Shown: in pieces, positions 51,942 through 60,800 of the stretch
Position numbering within the stretch: position 1 is the first letter of the stretch
Layout: every line of letters starts with the position of its first letter
Assembly (NCBI RefSeq): GCF_027213945.1
Contig: NZ_JAPWGW010000005.1
Span: 1 to 64,000, forward strand
Length of the DNA stretch: 64,000 bases
From: Henriciella marina
GTDB lineage: Bacteria > Pseudomonadota > Alphaproteobacteria > Caulobacterales > Hyphomonadaceae
Reading direction: 5' to 3'
Notes under the pieces: model-generated
Seen by the model: only the letters and a program-made list of their open reading frames with translations
The model's database searches: none
Told to the model about the DNA's origin: nothing
Translations under genes and position numbers: made by a program

Positions 51942-53285
51942 ATGACCGAGACCTATGATCTGATCCTGAAAAACGGCACCGTTGTCTCTCCTGGTGGGGA
52001 GGACCATGTCGATGTGGCTGTACGCGGCGGCAAGATTGTCGCCATTGGCAAGTTTGACAGCGCGCAGGCTGGCGAGACCTATGACGCCACCGGCCTGCAC
52101 GTCCTGCCTGGTGTAATTGACAGCCAGGTGCACTTCCGTGAGCCGGGCCTTGAATACAAGGCAGACCTTGAGACCGAAGCGCGCTCTGCGGCGCTTGGCG
52201 GGGTAACGGCGGTGTTCGAAATGCCGAACACGAACCCGTCGACGACCAGCCCGGAGATGCTGACCGACAAGCTGAACCGGGCGAAGGGCCGCATGGATGT
52301 CGACCATGCTTTCTATGCGGGCGCGACGCATGAGAATACCGGTCTCCTCGGCGAGATGGAGCGCATGCAGGGCTGCTGCGGGGTCAAGGTTTTCATGGGC
52401 TCATCGACTGGCGACCTGCTGGTGCATGATGATGAAGGCGTCGAGGCGGTGCTACGCGCAATCAAGCGCCGGGCGGCCTTCCACTCCGAGGATGAGTACA
52501 GGCTTGCAGACCGGCAGAAGCTTGCCGTGCAGGGCGACTGGCAGAGCCATATTGTGGTGCGCGATGTCGAGGCGGCTGTGAGCTCCACCCGGCGGCTGCT
52601 GCGCCTCGCCCGCAAGACGGGCAAGCGCATCCATGTGCTGCATATCTCCACGGCTGAAGAGATGGAGCTGCTTCGCGATGCCAAGGATGTGGCGTCGGTC
52701 GAAGTACTTCCGAACCATCTGACGCTGGCAGCGCCTGAATGTTATGAGCGCCTCAAGGGGTTCGCCCAGCAGAACCCACCCATCCGCGAACAGCGCCATC
52801 AGGATGCGCTGTGGCGTGCGCTGAATGCAGGCATCGTCGACGTGGTCGCGACCGATCACGCCCCGCATGCGCGTGAAGAGAAGCTGCGGCCTTATCCCGC
52901 CTCGCCGTCGGGGACACCGGGGGTGCAGACCTTCGTGCCGATCATGCTGACCCATGTGAACAATGGGAAGCTGACGCTGCGCCGCTTTGTCGAGCTGACC
53001 TCGGCTGGCCCGCAGCGCGTCTTCGGCATCGCGAACAAGGGCCGCATCGCTGAAGGCTATGACGCCGACTTCACCGTCGTGGACCTGAAGCGCAAGGAAA
53101 CGATCACGGAAGAGTGGACCAAGGCCAAATGCGGCTGGACGCCCTATGATGGCTTCGAGGCCACTGGCTGGCCCGTCGCGACGATAATCCGCGGCCAGTT
53201 CGTCATGCGCGACGGCGAGATCACCCAGAAGGGCGGCGGCAAACCGGTGAAGTTCAACGAAACGCTGGAGCCGGCAGAGAATTGA
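51942..53285 (+). CDS. pyrC: Dihydroorotase, class I
   Basis: 447 residues, amidohydrolase of pyrimidine synthesis that makes dihydroorotate from carbamoyl aspartate. Zinc-site and carboxylysine residues: DSQVHFREPG, VKVFMGSSTGDLL (Lys), HSED, HVLHIST, and ATDHAPHAREEK. It stands apart from pyrB, which is often adjacent in other bacteria. No Shine-Dalgarno sequence is obvious. Confidence 0.88.
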   Translation: MTETYDLILKNGTVVSPGGEDHVDVAVRGGKIVAIGKFDSAQAGETYDATGLHVLPGVIDSQVHFREPGLEYKADLETEARSAALGGVTAVFEMPNTNPSTTSPEMLTDKLNRAKGRMDVDHAFYAGATHENTGLLGEMERMQGCCGVKVFMGSSTGDLLVHDDEGVEAVLRAIKRRAAFHSEDEYRLADRQKLAVQGDWQSHIVVRDVEAAVSSTRRLLRLARKTGKRIHVLHISTAEEMELLRDAKDVASVEVLPNHLTLAAPECYERLKGFAQQNPPIREQRHQDALWRALNAGIVDVVATDHAPHAREEKLRPYPASPSGTPGVQTFVPIMLTHVNNGKLTLRRFVELTSAGPQRVFGIANKGRIAEGYDADFTVVDLKRKETITEEWTKAKCGWTPYDGFEATGWPVATIIRGQFVMRDGEITQKGGGKPVKFNETLEPAEN

Positions 53286-53767
53286 GAGCTGTTAAGCGGC
53301 ACTGGTCAGGAAGGGTAGCTCGGATCATCGTCGCCACCGTTGTTGGAGCGGCTACTACCACGCCAGCTTGGTCAGAGGTTTGCTATTACAAGATTGAAAG
53401 CCTCGACTATGACCGACTTCACGATCTGTTTCCCGACGCCAAAGTCATTGAGGATCCCAATTTCCGCAGCATTGGCGACGTCGAGGTTAACGCCACGTGG
53501 GCCTTGATGGGCGTGCTAGGTGACCTAGCCGAAGAAGTCCCCCCCGGGCTTTACTTTGGGTCGGCATTTGGCAACGGCATCTGGTACAGGAAAGGCCCTT
53601 GCGGCTTGCAGTCGGTTGAGGAATTAGCCGCATTATATGGTGCGCCTTACACTTCTGGATTGTCATACAGTTTTGAGACGATCGACCGCGAACATTTTGA
53701 ACGCGCCGCCGGGCCGAACCGTGTGCACTGCCGTGTCTGCTATGATGCTGCGCCAGAGCGTCGATGA
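53282..53767 (+). CDS. Exported hypothetical protein
   Basis: 161 residues with a TTG start overlapping the pyrC stop (TTGA). A signal-like stretch RIIVATVVGAATTTPAWS precedes a Tyr/Asp-rich mature part with Cys residues (EVCYYKI, GPCGL, HCRVCYDA). It is noticeably less GC-rich than pyrC, suggesting a different origin. Its end overlaps the HD gene by ATGA. Function unknown. Confidence 0.55.
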   Translation: MRAVKRHWSGRVARIIVATVVGAATTTPAWSEVCYYKIESLDYDRLHDLFPDAKVIEDPNFRSIGDVEVNATWALMGVLGDLAEEVPPGLYFGSAFGNGIWYRKGPCGLQSVEELAALYGAPYTSGLSYSFETIDREHFERAAGPNRVHCRVCYDAAPERR

Positions 53768-54351
53768 TGATCCCGACGGAACTGATCGAGGGCCTGAAAG
53801 CCCGATACGCCGAACCGCAACGCCACTATCACACATGGGACCATATCGAGGCGCTGAAGCGCCATTTCGACAGCCTTGATGGTCACTGGCACCGGCCTGA
53901 GCCCGTGCTCTGGGCGCTTTACTGGCATGATGCGATCTATGATCCGACGCGGCCCGACAATGAGGAGCTGAGTGCGCAGCTGCTCGAAGAAGAAGGGGCC
54001 GCCCATCTTGGCGCCGACGACCTCGCCTTTGCGACTGAGATCATCCGGGCGACGGCAAAGCATGAAGTGCCCGAAGGTCTCAGCGATGACAACCGCGCAG
54101 ACCTCTCGCTTTTCCTGGATATTGACCTCTCCATTCTAGGCGCGCCAGAACCGGTCTTCGATCAGTATGAAGTGAATGTCCGAATGGAATACGCCTTCGT
54201 GCCGGAAGAGGATTTCCGGACAGGACGCGCGAAAGTGCTGAAGAGCTTTGCTGACCGCCCGGCCATCTATTTCACCGGCGAGGGCCAGAGCCGCTGGGAC
54301 GCGCAGGCCCGCCGGAACCTTGCCCGGTCTCTTGCGCAGCGGAACGCTTAA
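53764..54351 (+). CDS. HD-superfamily metal-dependent phosphohydrolase
   Basis: 195 residues. Matches the COG4339 group: RHYHTWDHIEALKRHFD, YWHDAIYDPTRPDNEE, and the final metal aspartate in LDIDLSILGAPEPVFDQYE. Substrate unknown. The ATGA overlap with the upstream gene shows translational coupling. Confidence 0.83.
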   Translation: MMIPTELIEGLKARYAEPQRHYHTWDHIEALKRHFDSLDGHWHRPEPVLWALYWHDAIYDPTRPDNEELSAQLLEEEGAAHLGADDLAFATEIIRATAKHEVPEGLSDDNRADLSLFLDIDLSILGAPEPVFDQYEVNVRMEYAFVPEEDFRTGRAKVLKSFADRPAIYFTGEGQSRWDAQARRNLARSLAQRNA

Positions 54352-54470
54352 GATCGTTTCGCCGGTTTGTTTCGCGCCGGGGTGACCTGCCTCAATTCTC
54401 GCGCTAGCATCCACTTGATGACTTCGAGTCCGCCTTGATGGACGAGTCGTCGATATGGGTGGGACCAGAC

Positions 54471-55088
54471 ATGAAAATCATTGGTACTGGCCTCGGCCGG
54501 ACTGGGACGATGTCGCTTAAGCTGGCGCTTGAGCAGCTTGGCTTTGGGCCATGCTACCACATGGAGGCGGTGTTCAACGACCTGGAGAAACGTGTGCCGC
54601 AGTGGAATGACGCGCTGGCAGGACAGCCTGACTGGGAGAAAACATTCGAAGGGTTCGATAGCGGCGTAGACTGGCCGATCGCCGGTTTTTACGAGGAGTT
54701 GTACGCCGCCTATCCCGACGCGAAATTCATCCTTTCGACCCGTAGCCCGGATAGCTGGGCGGCAAGTTTCGGGGCGACGATCGCAAAACTTCTTGAAGAG
54801 CGCGGCATGGCGGCGGAGCCGATGAAGCCATGGCTGGAGATGGCCTATGGGGTGATCGCAAGAAGCGGCTTCCCCGACGGCCTGTCAGACGACGAACGCA
54901 TGGCCCGGTTCACGGCGCATAATGAGGCCGTCAAGCAGACGATCCCCGCCGGGCAGTTGCTTGTCTTCGAAGTTAAGCAGGGGTGGGAACCGCTCTGTCG
55001 CTTTCTTGGCGCCGATGTACCGCAAGGCCCATTCCCGAGGACGAATGATCGGGCCGAGTTCTGGGATCTCGTCTCCGGCGGACAATAA
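54471..55088 (+). CDS. Sulfotransferase-family protein
   Basis: 205 residues. The N-terminal MKIIGTGLGRTGTMSLK is the 5'-phosphosulfate binding loop of the P-loop sulfotransferase family, and KFILSTRSPDSWAASF matches the second PAPS motif. The start at 54471 is chosen because it begins just before the loop, although the frame is open 12 codons further. Acceptor unknown. Confidence 0.8.
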   Translation: MKIIGTGLGRTGTMSLKLALEQLGFGPCYHMEAVFNDLEKRVPQWNDALAGQPDWEKTFEGFDSGVDWPIAGFYEELYAAYPDAKFILSTRSPDSWAASFGATIAKLLEERGMAAEPMKPWLEMAYGVIARSGFPDGLSDDERMARFTAHNEAVKQTIPAGQLLVFEVKQGWEPLCRFLGADVPQGPFPRTNDRAEFWDLVSGGQ

Positions 55089-55103
55089 GGGTGGGGCCGG
55101 CCT

Positions 55104-55595
55104 ATGACGCTTGAACAGCTCTATTTCCTTGCTGGAATCGTCTCTTCGGTTGCTGTGATCGCCTCGCTTGTTTTTGTCGGATTCCAGCTGAGGCATTCGG
55201 CGAACCAGCAACGTATCGCGACAGCCGTCAGCTATTACGATTTCTTCCGGGATCATATGAAAACCCTGGAGGAAGCCAGTCTCGTGGACCTGTTTCTGCT
55301 TGGTCTGGAGAGGGGGCCGGAGACCTTCGAGCCGGCTGAGCGGACAAAGCTCAACGTCTTCTACACCATGCTGACGCGCGGCTATCAGGTCATGCACTAC
55401 CAGGCGCGCAAAAAGGTTTTCGAGGAGGATTTCTGGCACCATACGCAGAACCATTTTCGCGACCACCTGGCATCGAAGTATTATCAGGGATTCTGGAAGG
55501 CGCGGCGCCATCATTTCCCGCCAGGCTTCCGTAAACTGGTTGACGAATTGATCGAGGCCGGGCCGACCGCCCCGCTGCTGGAGATGGCGTCATGA
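55104..55595 (+). CDS. Single-pass membrane protein, tandem paralogue 1 of short pair
   Basis: 163 residues. One N-terminal helix (FLAGIVSSVAVIASLVFVGFQL), then an aromatic, mostly helical domain likely in the cytoplasm or periplasm (orientation unknown). It opens MTLEQ exactly as does the next gene and shares its layout. Its stop overlaps the next start by ATGA. No catalytic motif; function unknown. It begins 15 nt after the sulfotransferase gene. Confidence 0.65.
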   Translation: MTLEQLYFLAGIVSSVAVIASLVFVGFQLRHSANQQRIATAVSYYDFFRDHMKTLEEASLVDLFLLGLERGPETFEPAERTKLNVFYTMLTRGYQVMHYQARKKVFEEDFWHHTQNHFRDHLASKYYQGFWKARRHHFPPGFRKLVDELIEAGPTAPLLEMAS

Positions 55596-56080
55596 CGCTC
55601 GAACAGGCCGCTCTCATTGCACAGATTGCCGGCGTCGTTGTCGTCGCCGCAACGCTTATTTATCTTGCCATACAGGTGCATCAGGGCGCGCGTCAGATGC
55701 GGTCCGAGGCGCGACAGGCGCAGCTCACCTATGACCAGACCGGCGTCTACAAATTCGTCGACTTCCCTGAGCTCGGACGCATCTTTTCTCAAGCCGAGAC
55801 GCCAAGCTTCGAGCAGAAGACGCGGCTCTTCTTCTGGATGATCGGTCAGATGCGGGCGCGCGAATATGAGTGGCTGCAATATCAGAATGGTGCGATCACG
55901 AAGGAGTCCTGGGAGACTTATCGAGGTGTGATCTTCTTCGTTCTTGGCACTGTCCGCGGCCGTGCGCTGTGGGATATCTGCCGGACCTATTTCAATCCGG
56001 GCTTCGTCGATGTCGTCGATGCCATGGTGAAAGACGCACCGGAAGTCGACCTATGGGACCGGCTCGAGGCAGTGGAGTGA
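55592..56080 (+). CDS. Single-pass membrane protein, tandem paralogue 2 of short pair
   Basis: 162 residues. Same design as the preceding gene: MTLEQAALIAQIAG then hydrophobic VVVVAATLIYLAIQVHQGARQ and a soluble helical domain with many aromatic residues (FFWMIGQMRAREYEWLQYQ). Clearly a paralogue at the N-terminus; the rest has diverged. Followed 7 nt later by the first long paralogue. Confidence 0.65.
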   Translation: MTLEQAALIAQIAGVVVVAATLIYLAIQVHQGARQMRSEARQAQLTYDQTGVYKFVDFPELGRIFSQAETPSFEQKTRLFFWMIGQMRAREYEWLQYQNGAITKESWETYRGVIFFVLGTVRGRALWDICRTYFNPGFVDVVDAMVKDAPEVDLWDRLEAVE

Positions 56081-56087
56081 CGGTCCG

Positions 56088-56840
56088 ATGATTCTCCGCC
56101 GCCTCGCCATGTCCATCCGCAAGCAGGACTGGTTCACGGTCCTCATCGAGACGTTGATCGTGGTGCTTGGCGTCTTTCTCGGTATTCAGGTCGCAAACTG
56201 GAACGACGCGCGGATCGAACGGTCCATGGAACGACAGTATCTGGTTCGGCTGCATGACGACATGCAGCGAAGCGCTGTGGCCATCCGGAATTCGAACACG
56301 TTTCTGGCAGGTCAGGTCGAAAATGAAGGTGTGCTGCTCTCCAGCCTTAAGTCATGTGAAATTGCCGAAGCAGACCGGTCAGCCGTGGTGGCTGCGCTTG
56401 GTTCGCTGGGGAAGTACAATTTTGCTGTCGTTGATCGAGACCTCGTCGACCAGTTGCGGGCGTCCGGCCAATTCGACGTGATCTCAAACCGCAAGGTCCG
56501 TGAGGCCATTAATTTGATGTCCCAGGAATCCGATGGCCAGCTTCGCGTCGAGCCGCAATGGCTCGAGCACGCCACACCCTGGACCAATTACGCCCGCCGC
56601 TTCTATTATTTCGACAGCCCGGAAGAGGTCGATTCCGGGCGCTGGGAAAGCTGGGAGAATCTGCAGTTCGACGTCGGCACGGCCTGCCAGGATTTCGAGT
56701 TCAAGGCGGCGGTCGGTAATACGCGTGAAGCGACGCGCAATCTCTATCACTGGAATGGGGCTGTTCTCGCCCGCGTGGTGCAGGCCGAAAGGGCACTCGC
56801 CGAAGAGTTGGTTACGCGCGGATGGGACGACACGCGATGA
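56088..56840 (+). CDS. DUF6090-like single-pass membrane protein, paralogue 1
   Basis: 250 residues. N-terminal anchor MILRRLAMSIRKQDW, then one hydrophobic helix ending GVFLGIQVANWND. The remaining ~210 residues are helical with a short conserved patch (VDQLRASGQFDVISNRKVRE) shared loosely with the other paralogues. The pattern of a membrane helix ending in an N-W-N box, then ELISSG-like patch, resembles DUF6090-type proteins. Function unknown. Its end overlaps the next gene by ATGA. Confidence 0.7.
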   Translation: MILRRLAMSIRKQDWFTVLIETLIVVLGVFLGIQVANWNDARIERSMERQYLVRLHDDMQRSAVAIRNSNTFLAGQVENEGVLLSSLKSCEIAEADRSAVVAALGSLGKYNFAVVDRDLVDQLRASGQFDVISNRKVREAINLMSQESDGQLRVEPQWLEHATPWTNYARRFYYFDSPEEVDSGRWESWENLQFDVGTACQDFEFKAAVGNTREATRNLYHWNGAVLARVVQAERALAEELVTRGWDDTR

Positions 56841-57613
56841 TCCTCCGCCGCCTCGCCACCTCCATCCGCAAGCAGGACTGGTTCACCGTCCTCATCGAGA
56901 CGCTGATCGTTGTGCTTGGTGTGTTTCTCGGTATCCAGCTTGGCAACTGGAATGGCGCGCGGGCAGACCGGGAGCTGGGTGACCAATACGAAGTTCGTCT
57001 GGTCGCCGACCTTGAACAGGACCTGGCCGATAATCTGATCCTGCGCGCCTATTATGATCAGGTGCTCGCCAGTGTCGTGGAGGCCGATCGGCTGTTGGCC
57101 AGCCCCGATGCAAACTCGAAGGACCTCGTTGCCGCCGCTTACCGGGCGAGCGAGTTCAGCAACAACCCGACCGACCGGGCAACGTGGGATCAGATCGTCT
57201 CTTCCGGGCACCTCGGCCTGCTGCCAAGCCAGGAGGTGGCGGATGGGTTGTCCGAGTATTACAAGTTCCAGGATCTGAACGACGAGACCAATAGCCTGCT
57301 GCAGGGTACGCCTTACAGGTTTGCAGTCCGGGCACTCATTCCGCTGCCCCTACAGCTGGCGATCAGGGAAGGGTGTAGTGACACGGTAGGCGAAGCCGGC
57401 GCCATTACCGGCTTTGTGGCGGTGTGTCGTATAGATGTGGATGAGGCCCTGCTCGAGGCAGCGGCGCTGGAGCTGAAATCTTCGCCGTCAATTCGGGAAG
57501 CATTGCGCCACCAATATTCGATGGTTGCCACCGTGCGTAATAATATTGACGGAAATATCGCCAACCTCGAGGTCGTCATTGACGGGCTTCGCAATGATGG
57601 GGCCGCGCCATGA
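56837..57613 (+). CDS. DUF6090-like single-pass membrane protein, paralogue 2
   Basis: 258 residues. N-terminal ~40 residues (MILRRLATSIRKQDWFTV then membrane helix and QLGNWNG) are almost identical to paralogues 1 and 3 in DNA and protein. The C-terminal domain has DQIVSSGHLGLLPSQEVAD as the shared patch but otherwise differs. Two cysteines (REGCSD, AVCRID). The start is chosen to match the shared N-terminus; the frame continues open five codons earlier. ATGA overlap with paralogue 3. Confidence 0.7.
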   Translation: MILRRLATSIRKQDWFTVLIETLIVVLGVFLGIQLGNWNGARADRELGDQYEVRLVADLEQDLADNLILRAYYDQVLASVVEADRLLASPDANSKDLVAAAYRASEFSNNPTDRATWDQIVSSGHLGLLPSQEVADGLSEYYKFQDLNDETNSLLQGTPYRFAVRALIPLPLQLAIREGCSDTVGEAGAITGFVAVCRIDVDEALLEAAALELKSSPSIREALRHQYSMVATVRNNIDGNIANLEVVIDGLRNDGAAP

Positions 57614-58392
57614 TCCTACGCCGCCTCGCCACCTCCATCCGCAAGCAGGACTGGTTCACCGTTGTCATCGAGACGCTGATCGTCGTTCTTGGTGTGTTCC
57701 TCGGTATCCAGCTTGGCAACTGGAATGAGGACCAGGCGAGTCATGAGCGCGCGGCAGTGTTCAGTGAGCGGCTGACCGTCGATCTTCGCTATGAGGCCTG
57801 GGCCTATGAGTATCTGCTGGAGTACAACAAGGATGTCCGGCGCAGTGCACGAGCCGCGCTCGATTCGCTGACTGGCGCGGCGCCACTGCCGGACGATCAG
57901 TTGCTGATCAATGTCTACCGGGCGACGCAGTACAAATATAATGATCGTGGCCGGGCGACCTATGATGAGTTGATCTCGACGGGGGATATCGGCTTGATCG
58001 AGGATGAGACGCTGCGCACGACAGCTATCAGCCTGTTCACCACAGACCTGCTCGATGTCATTGCTCAAGAGGGGCGGACCGCACCGGTGAGGACGATTTT
58101 TCGCCGCCGGGTGCCAGCGGGCGTACAGGCGGAAGTGTTGCGACAGTGCGGCGACCGCTTCGTCACCAGCGGCGACTATGACGCGATTGTCGGCTCGCTC
58201 GCCTATCCGTGTTCGCTGGATCTGCCGCAGGACGAGATCGCGCGCGCTGCCGGCCTGCTGCGCGCTGACCCGGATCTCATCGAGGCGCTGCAGATTCGCT
58301 TCGCAGATGTCGAAACGGCGATCACCGATCTCGAAACGGTCAATGCGCCGATGGTGGCCAAGCTCCGCAGTATTGCCGGTCGGGGAACATAA
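57610..58392 (+). CDS. DUF6090-like single-pass membrane protein, paralogue 3
   Basis: 260 residues. Same anchor, closest to paralogue 2 (about 8 differences in the first 120 nt by hand count). C-terminal domain with YDELISTGDIGLIEDETLR, then RQCGDRF and ACSLDLPQDEI-like AYPCSLDLPQDE segments. Paralogues 1 to 3 form one ATGA-linked operon with the two short genes before them. Confidence 0.7.
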   Translation: MILRRLATSIRKQDWFTVVIETLIVVLGVFLGIQLGNWNEDQASHERAAVFSERLTVDLRYEAWAYEYLLEYNKDVRRSARAALDSLTGAAPLPDDQLLINVYRATQYKYNDRGRATYDELISTGDIGLIEDETLRTTAISLFTTDLLDVIAQEGRTAPVRTIFRRRVPAGVQAEVLRQCGDRFVTSGDYDAIVGSLAYPCSLDLPQDEIARAAGLLRADPDLIEALQIRFADVETAITDLETVNAPMVAKLRSIAGRGT

Positions 58393-58490
58393 ATTGGGGA
58401 CGCCCGCAAACTTCCTGCCTGACATTTTCAGCAAGCGGGTTAGGGTTTGCCACAAACGCAAATCATACGCCGGAAACCGGGAGAAATTTC

Positions 58491-59909
58491 ATGGCCTTCA
58501 GACCTTCATTGCTGCTGTCAGCAGCGCTGATCACTGCTGTACCTGCTGCGTTCGCGCAGGAGCGTACCGATTTCGAGCAGCAGGCGCGGGAAATCTATCG
58601 CAATGTCGTCGAAGTGCGCTCGGCGCGCGGGCATGAGAATGTGCCAGAGATTGTCGATTATGTAGTGGGTGAGCTGAAAGCGGCAGGCTTCACGGACGAG
58701 GACATTGAAGTCACCGATTACGACAATGATGGCGAGGCGACGCAGGGACTGGTCGTCTGGTACCGTTCGCCCGATCCGCAGGACAAGCCGATCGCGCTAC
58801 TGGCGCACATGGATGTCGTTGATGCGCTGGCTGAAGACTGGGTGCGTGAGCCGTACAAGCTGATCGAGGAAGAAGGCTATTTCTTTGGCCGCGGCACAGC
58901 CGACAACAAGTATGGCGTGACGAGCCTCGTCGCGACATTCATCCGTCTCAAGGAAGAAGGCTTCGAGCCGACGCGCGACCTTGTCATGGTGCTGTCCGGC
59001 GATGAAGAAACCGGCATGGTGTCTACACGGGCGCAGGCCAACTGGGTGGCAGAAGAAGTCGATCCGGCTTTCGTGCTTAACGCTGATGCAGGCGGCCTTG
59101 GGCTCGACGATAATGGTGAGCCGCTCGACTATGGCATTCAGGGCGCAGAGAAGACCTATGCGACCTTTGAGCTGACGGTCACCAATCCGGGCGGTCATTC
59201 GTCTGCGCCGCGCGCTGACAATGCGATTTATGAGCTTGCCGATGCGCTGAAGAAGATCGAGGCGTACAAATTTCCGGTCCGGTACAATGACCTGACGCTC
59301 GCCTCAATTGAGGCTGCGGGCCGCAAGCGGCTTGATCGTCTCGGCAATGCCCAGCGTGCCTTTGCCGCCGACCCAACTGACGAAGACGCGATCGAAACTC
59401 TGCGCGCCAATCCGGCGACGGTCGGCCAGATAGGCACGACCTGTATCGCCACCATGCTGCGCGCCGGCCATGCAGAGAACGCCCTGCCGCAATCGGCAAC
59501 GGCAACGGTGAACTGCCGCATCTTCCCGGGCGTCGGCATCGAGGCGACCGAAGCCACGCTCAAGGACGTGGTTGGCAATGAAGACGTGCAGTTCGAACTG
59601 ATCTCCGACCTCGTCGAAAGCCCGGAGTCCGGGATGCGCGAGGATGTGCTGGCAGCGGTTGAGACAGCGCTGGAAGCGCGCGGCGTCACCGATGTCGACA
59701 TCATCCCGCACATGTCGGCGGGCGGCACGGACGGGATGCATTATCGCAATCTTGGCTATGACACGTATGGCGTGGGCGGGGCGGCAGCCAAGCAGAATGA
59801 CACGTTCGCGCATGGCCTGAACGAGCGTCTTCTCGTCTCCAGCTTCTATGATGGCCTCGACCATTTTTACGTGATTCTGAAAGAGCTGGCTGGCCCGGAC
59901 GAAGGGTGA
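58491..59909 (+). CDS. M20-family metallopeptidase
   Basis: 472 residues. A signal peptide (MAFRPSLLLSAALITAVPAAFAQ) makes it periplasmic or secreted. Metal ligands of M20: LLAHMDVV (His and Asp), GRGTADNKYGV, LSGDEETGMV (Glu), and FVLNADAGG; the dimerisation lid contains GGHSSAPRADNAIYELADAL. A carboxypeptidase or aminoacylase-like activity on exogenous peptides is likely. It separates paralogue 3 from paralogue 4. GGGAGA before the ATG. Confidence 0.9.
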   Translation: MAFRPSLLLSAALITAVPAAFAQERTDFEQQAREIYRNVVEVRSARGHENVPEIVDYVVGELKAAGFTDEDIEVTDYDNDGEATQGLVVWYRSPDPQDKPIALLAHMDVVDALAEDWVREPYKLIEEEGYFFGRGTADNKYGVTSLVATFIRLKEEGFEPTRDLVMVLSGDEETGMVSTRAQANWVAEEVDPAFVLNADAGGLGLDDNGEPLDYGIQGAEKTYATFELTVTNPGGHSSAPRADNAIYELADALKKIEAYKFPVRYNDLTLASIEAAGRKRLDRLGNAQRAFAADPTDEDAIETLRANPATVGQIGTTCIATMLRAGHAENALPQSATATVNCRIFPGVGIEATEATLKDVVGNEDVQFELISDLVESPESGMREDVLAAVETALEARGVTDVDIIPHMSAGGTDGMHYRNLGYDTYGVGGAAAKQNDTFAHGLNERLLVSSFYDGLDHFYVILKELAGPDEG

Positions 59910-59983
59910 GCCAGGCTCGCCTGCCGACCCTGTAGATTTTCTTGCCTGTCCCGCTAAGGTTAAGCCTTGGGGGGACAGGTGCC

Positions 59984-60778
59984 ATGATCTTGCGACGGCT
60001 TTCGCGCTATGTTGCCGAGCAGAACTGGATTGCTGTCGCAATCGAATTCGTTCTCATCGTGCTGGGTATCTATCTCGGCCTGTGGCTGGGCAATCTGAAC
60101 GAGGACCGCCAGGACCGGGAACTCTATAGCGAAGCATTCGGGCGGGTTGTCATTGAGCTTGAGAACAATCTCGCAGGCATTGAGGCAGATCAGGAGGCGA
60201 TCCGCGAGCGGCTGCCGGTCGTTCAGCAGGCACTGGAAGATCTGCGGGCCTGCCGCACGGGTCCGGAGGCAGAGGCCAACGTCCAGGCGGCGCTCGCTCC
60301 GATCCAGTGGGAAATTGAGTTCATCCTCGACACCCATGCGCTCGATCAGCTGATCGCGAACGAAGCGTTCCTGCCCTATCAGGATGCCGCCACGCGAGAG
60401 ACTCTGATGGAGGTGATCAGCCATATCGATCAGATGCAGCGCTATTCCATCGAGATAAACGACGAGCTGGAGAGCGATCCTTTGAGCACGCTCCATATCG
60501 CCGAGCCGGGAGAGCTCAGCTACGCCAGCCCTGATGATTTAATTGCCGCTTTTGAGCGTGGCGAGGTCGAGGGAGGATCGATGTGGCGCGATACGAAGCT
60601 GATCGCACCGCTGGAGGTGGCATGCCGCGAGAATGCCTTCCTTATGGAGTTCTATTCGTGGGAAGTTTCAGCCTATTGGCATACGGTCGCAGCCCATAGC
60701 CTCGCCGACACGATCCGGGTCGGGCTCGAAACGCTACAGGGCGAGAACGCCGGCACGAGAGTGTTAGGCCGCGCTTGA
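59984..60778 (+). CDS. DUF6090-like single-pass membrane protein, paralogue 4
   Basis: 264 residues. Diverged from copies 1-3 at the N-terminus (MILRRLSRYVAEQNW) but with the same scheme, one membrane helix ending LGLWLGNLNEDRQD. C-terminal domain has LDQLIANEAFLPYQDAATRETL in place of the shared patch. ATG chosen by match to the paralogues; the frame continues open 14 codons earlier. Convergent with the S41 peptidase gene. Confidence 0.68.
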   Translation: MILRRLSRYVAEQNWIAVAIEFVLIVLGIYLGLWLGNLNEDRQDRELYSEAFGRVVIELENNLAGIEADQEAIRERLPVVQQALEDLRACRTGPEAEANVQAALAPIQWEIEFILDTHALDQLIANEAFLPYQDAATRETLMEVISHIDQMQRYSIEINDELESDPLSTLHIAEPGELSYASPDDLIAAFERGEVEGGSMWRDTKLIAPLEVACRENAFLMEFYSWEVSAYWHTVAAHSLADTIRVGLETLQGENAGTRVLGRA

Positions 60779-60800
60779 GACTCTGGTGCCGGCTTCGTTT

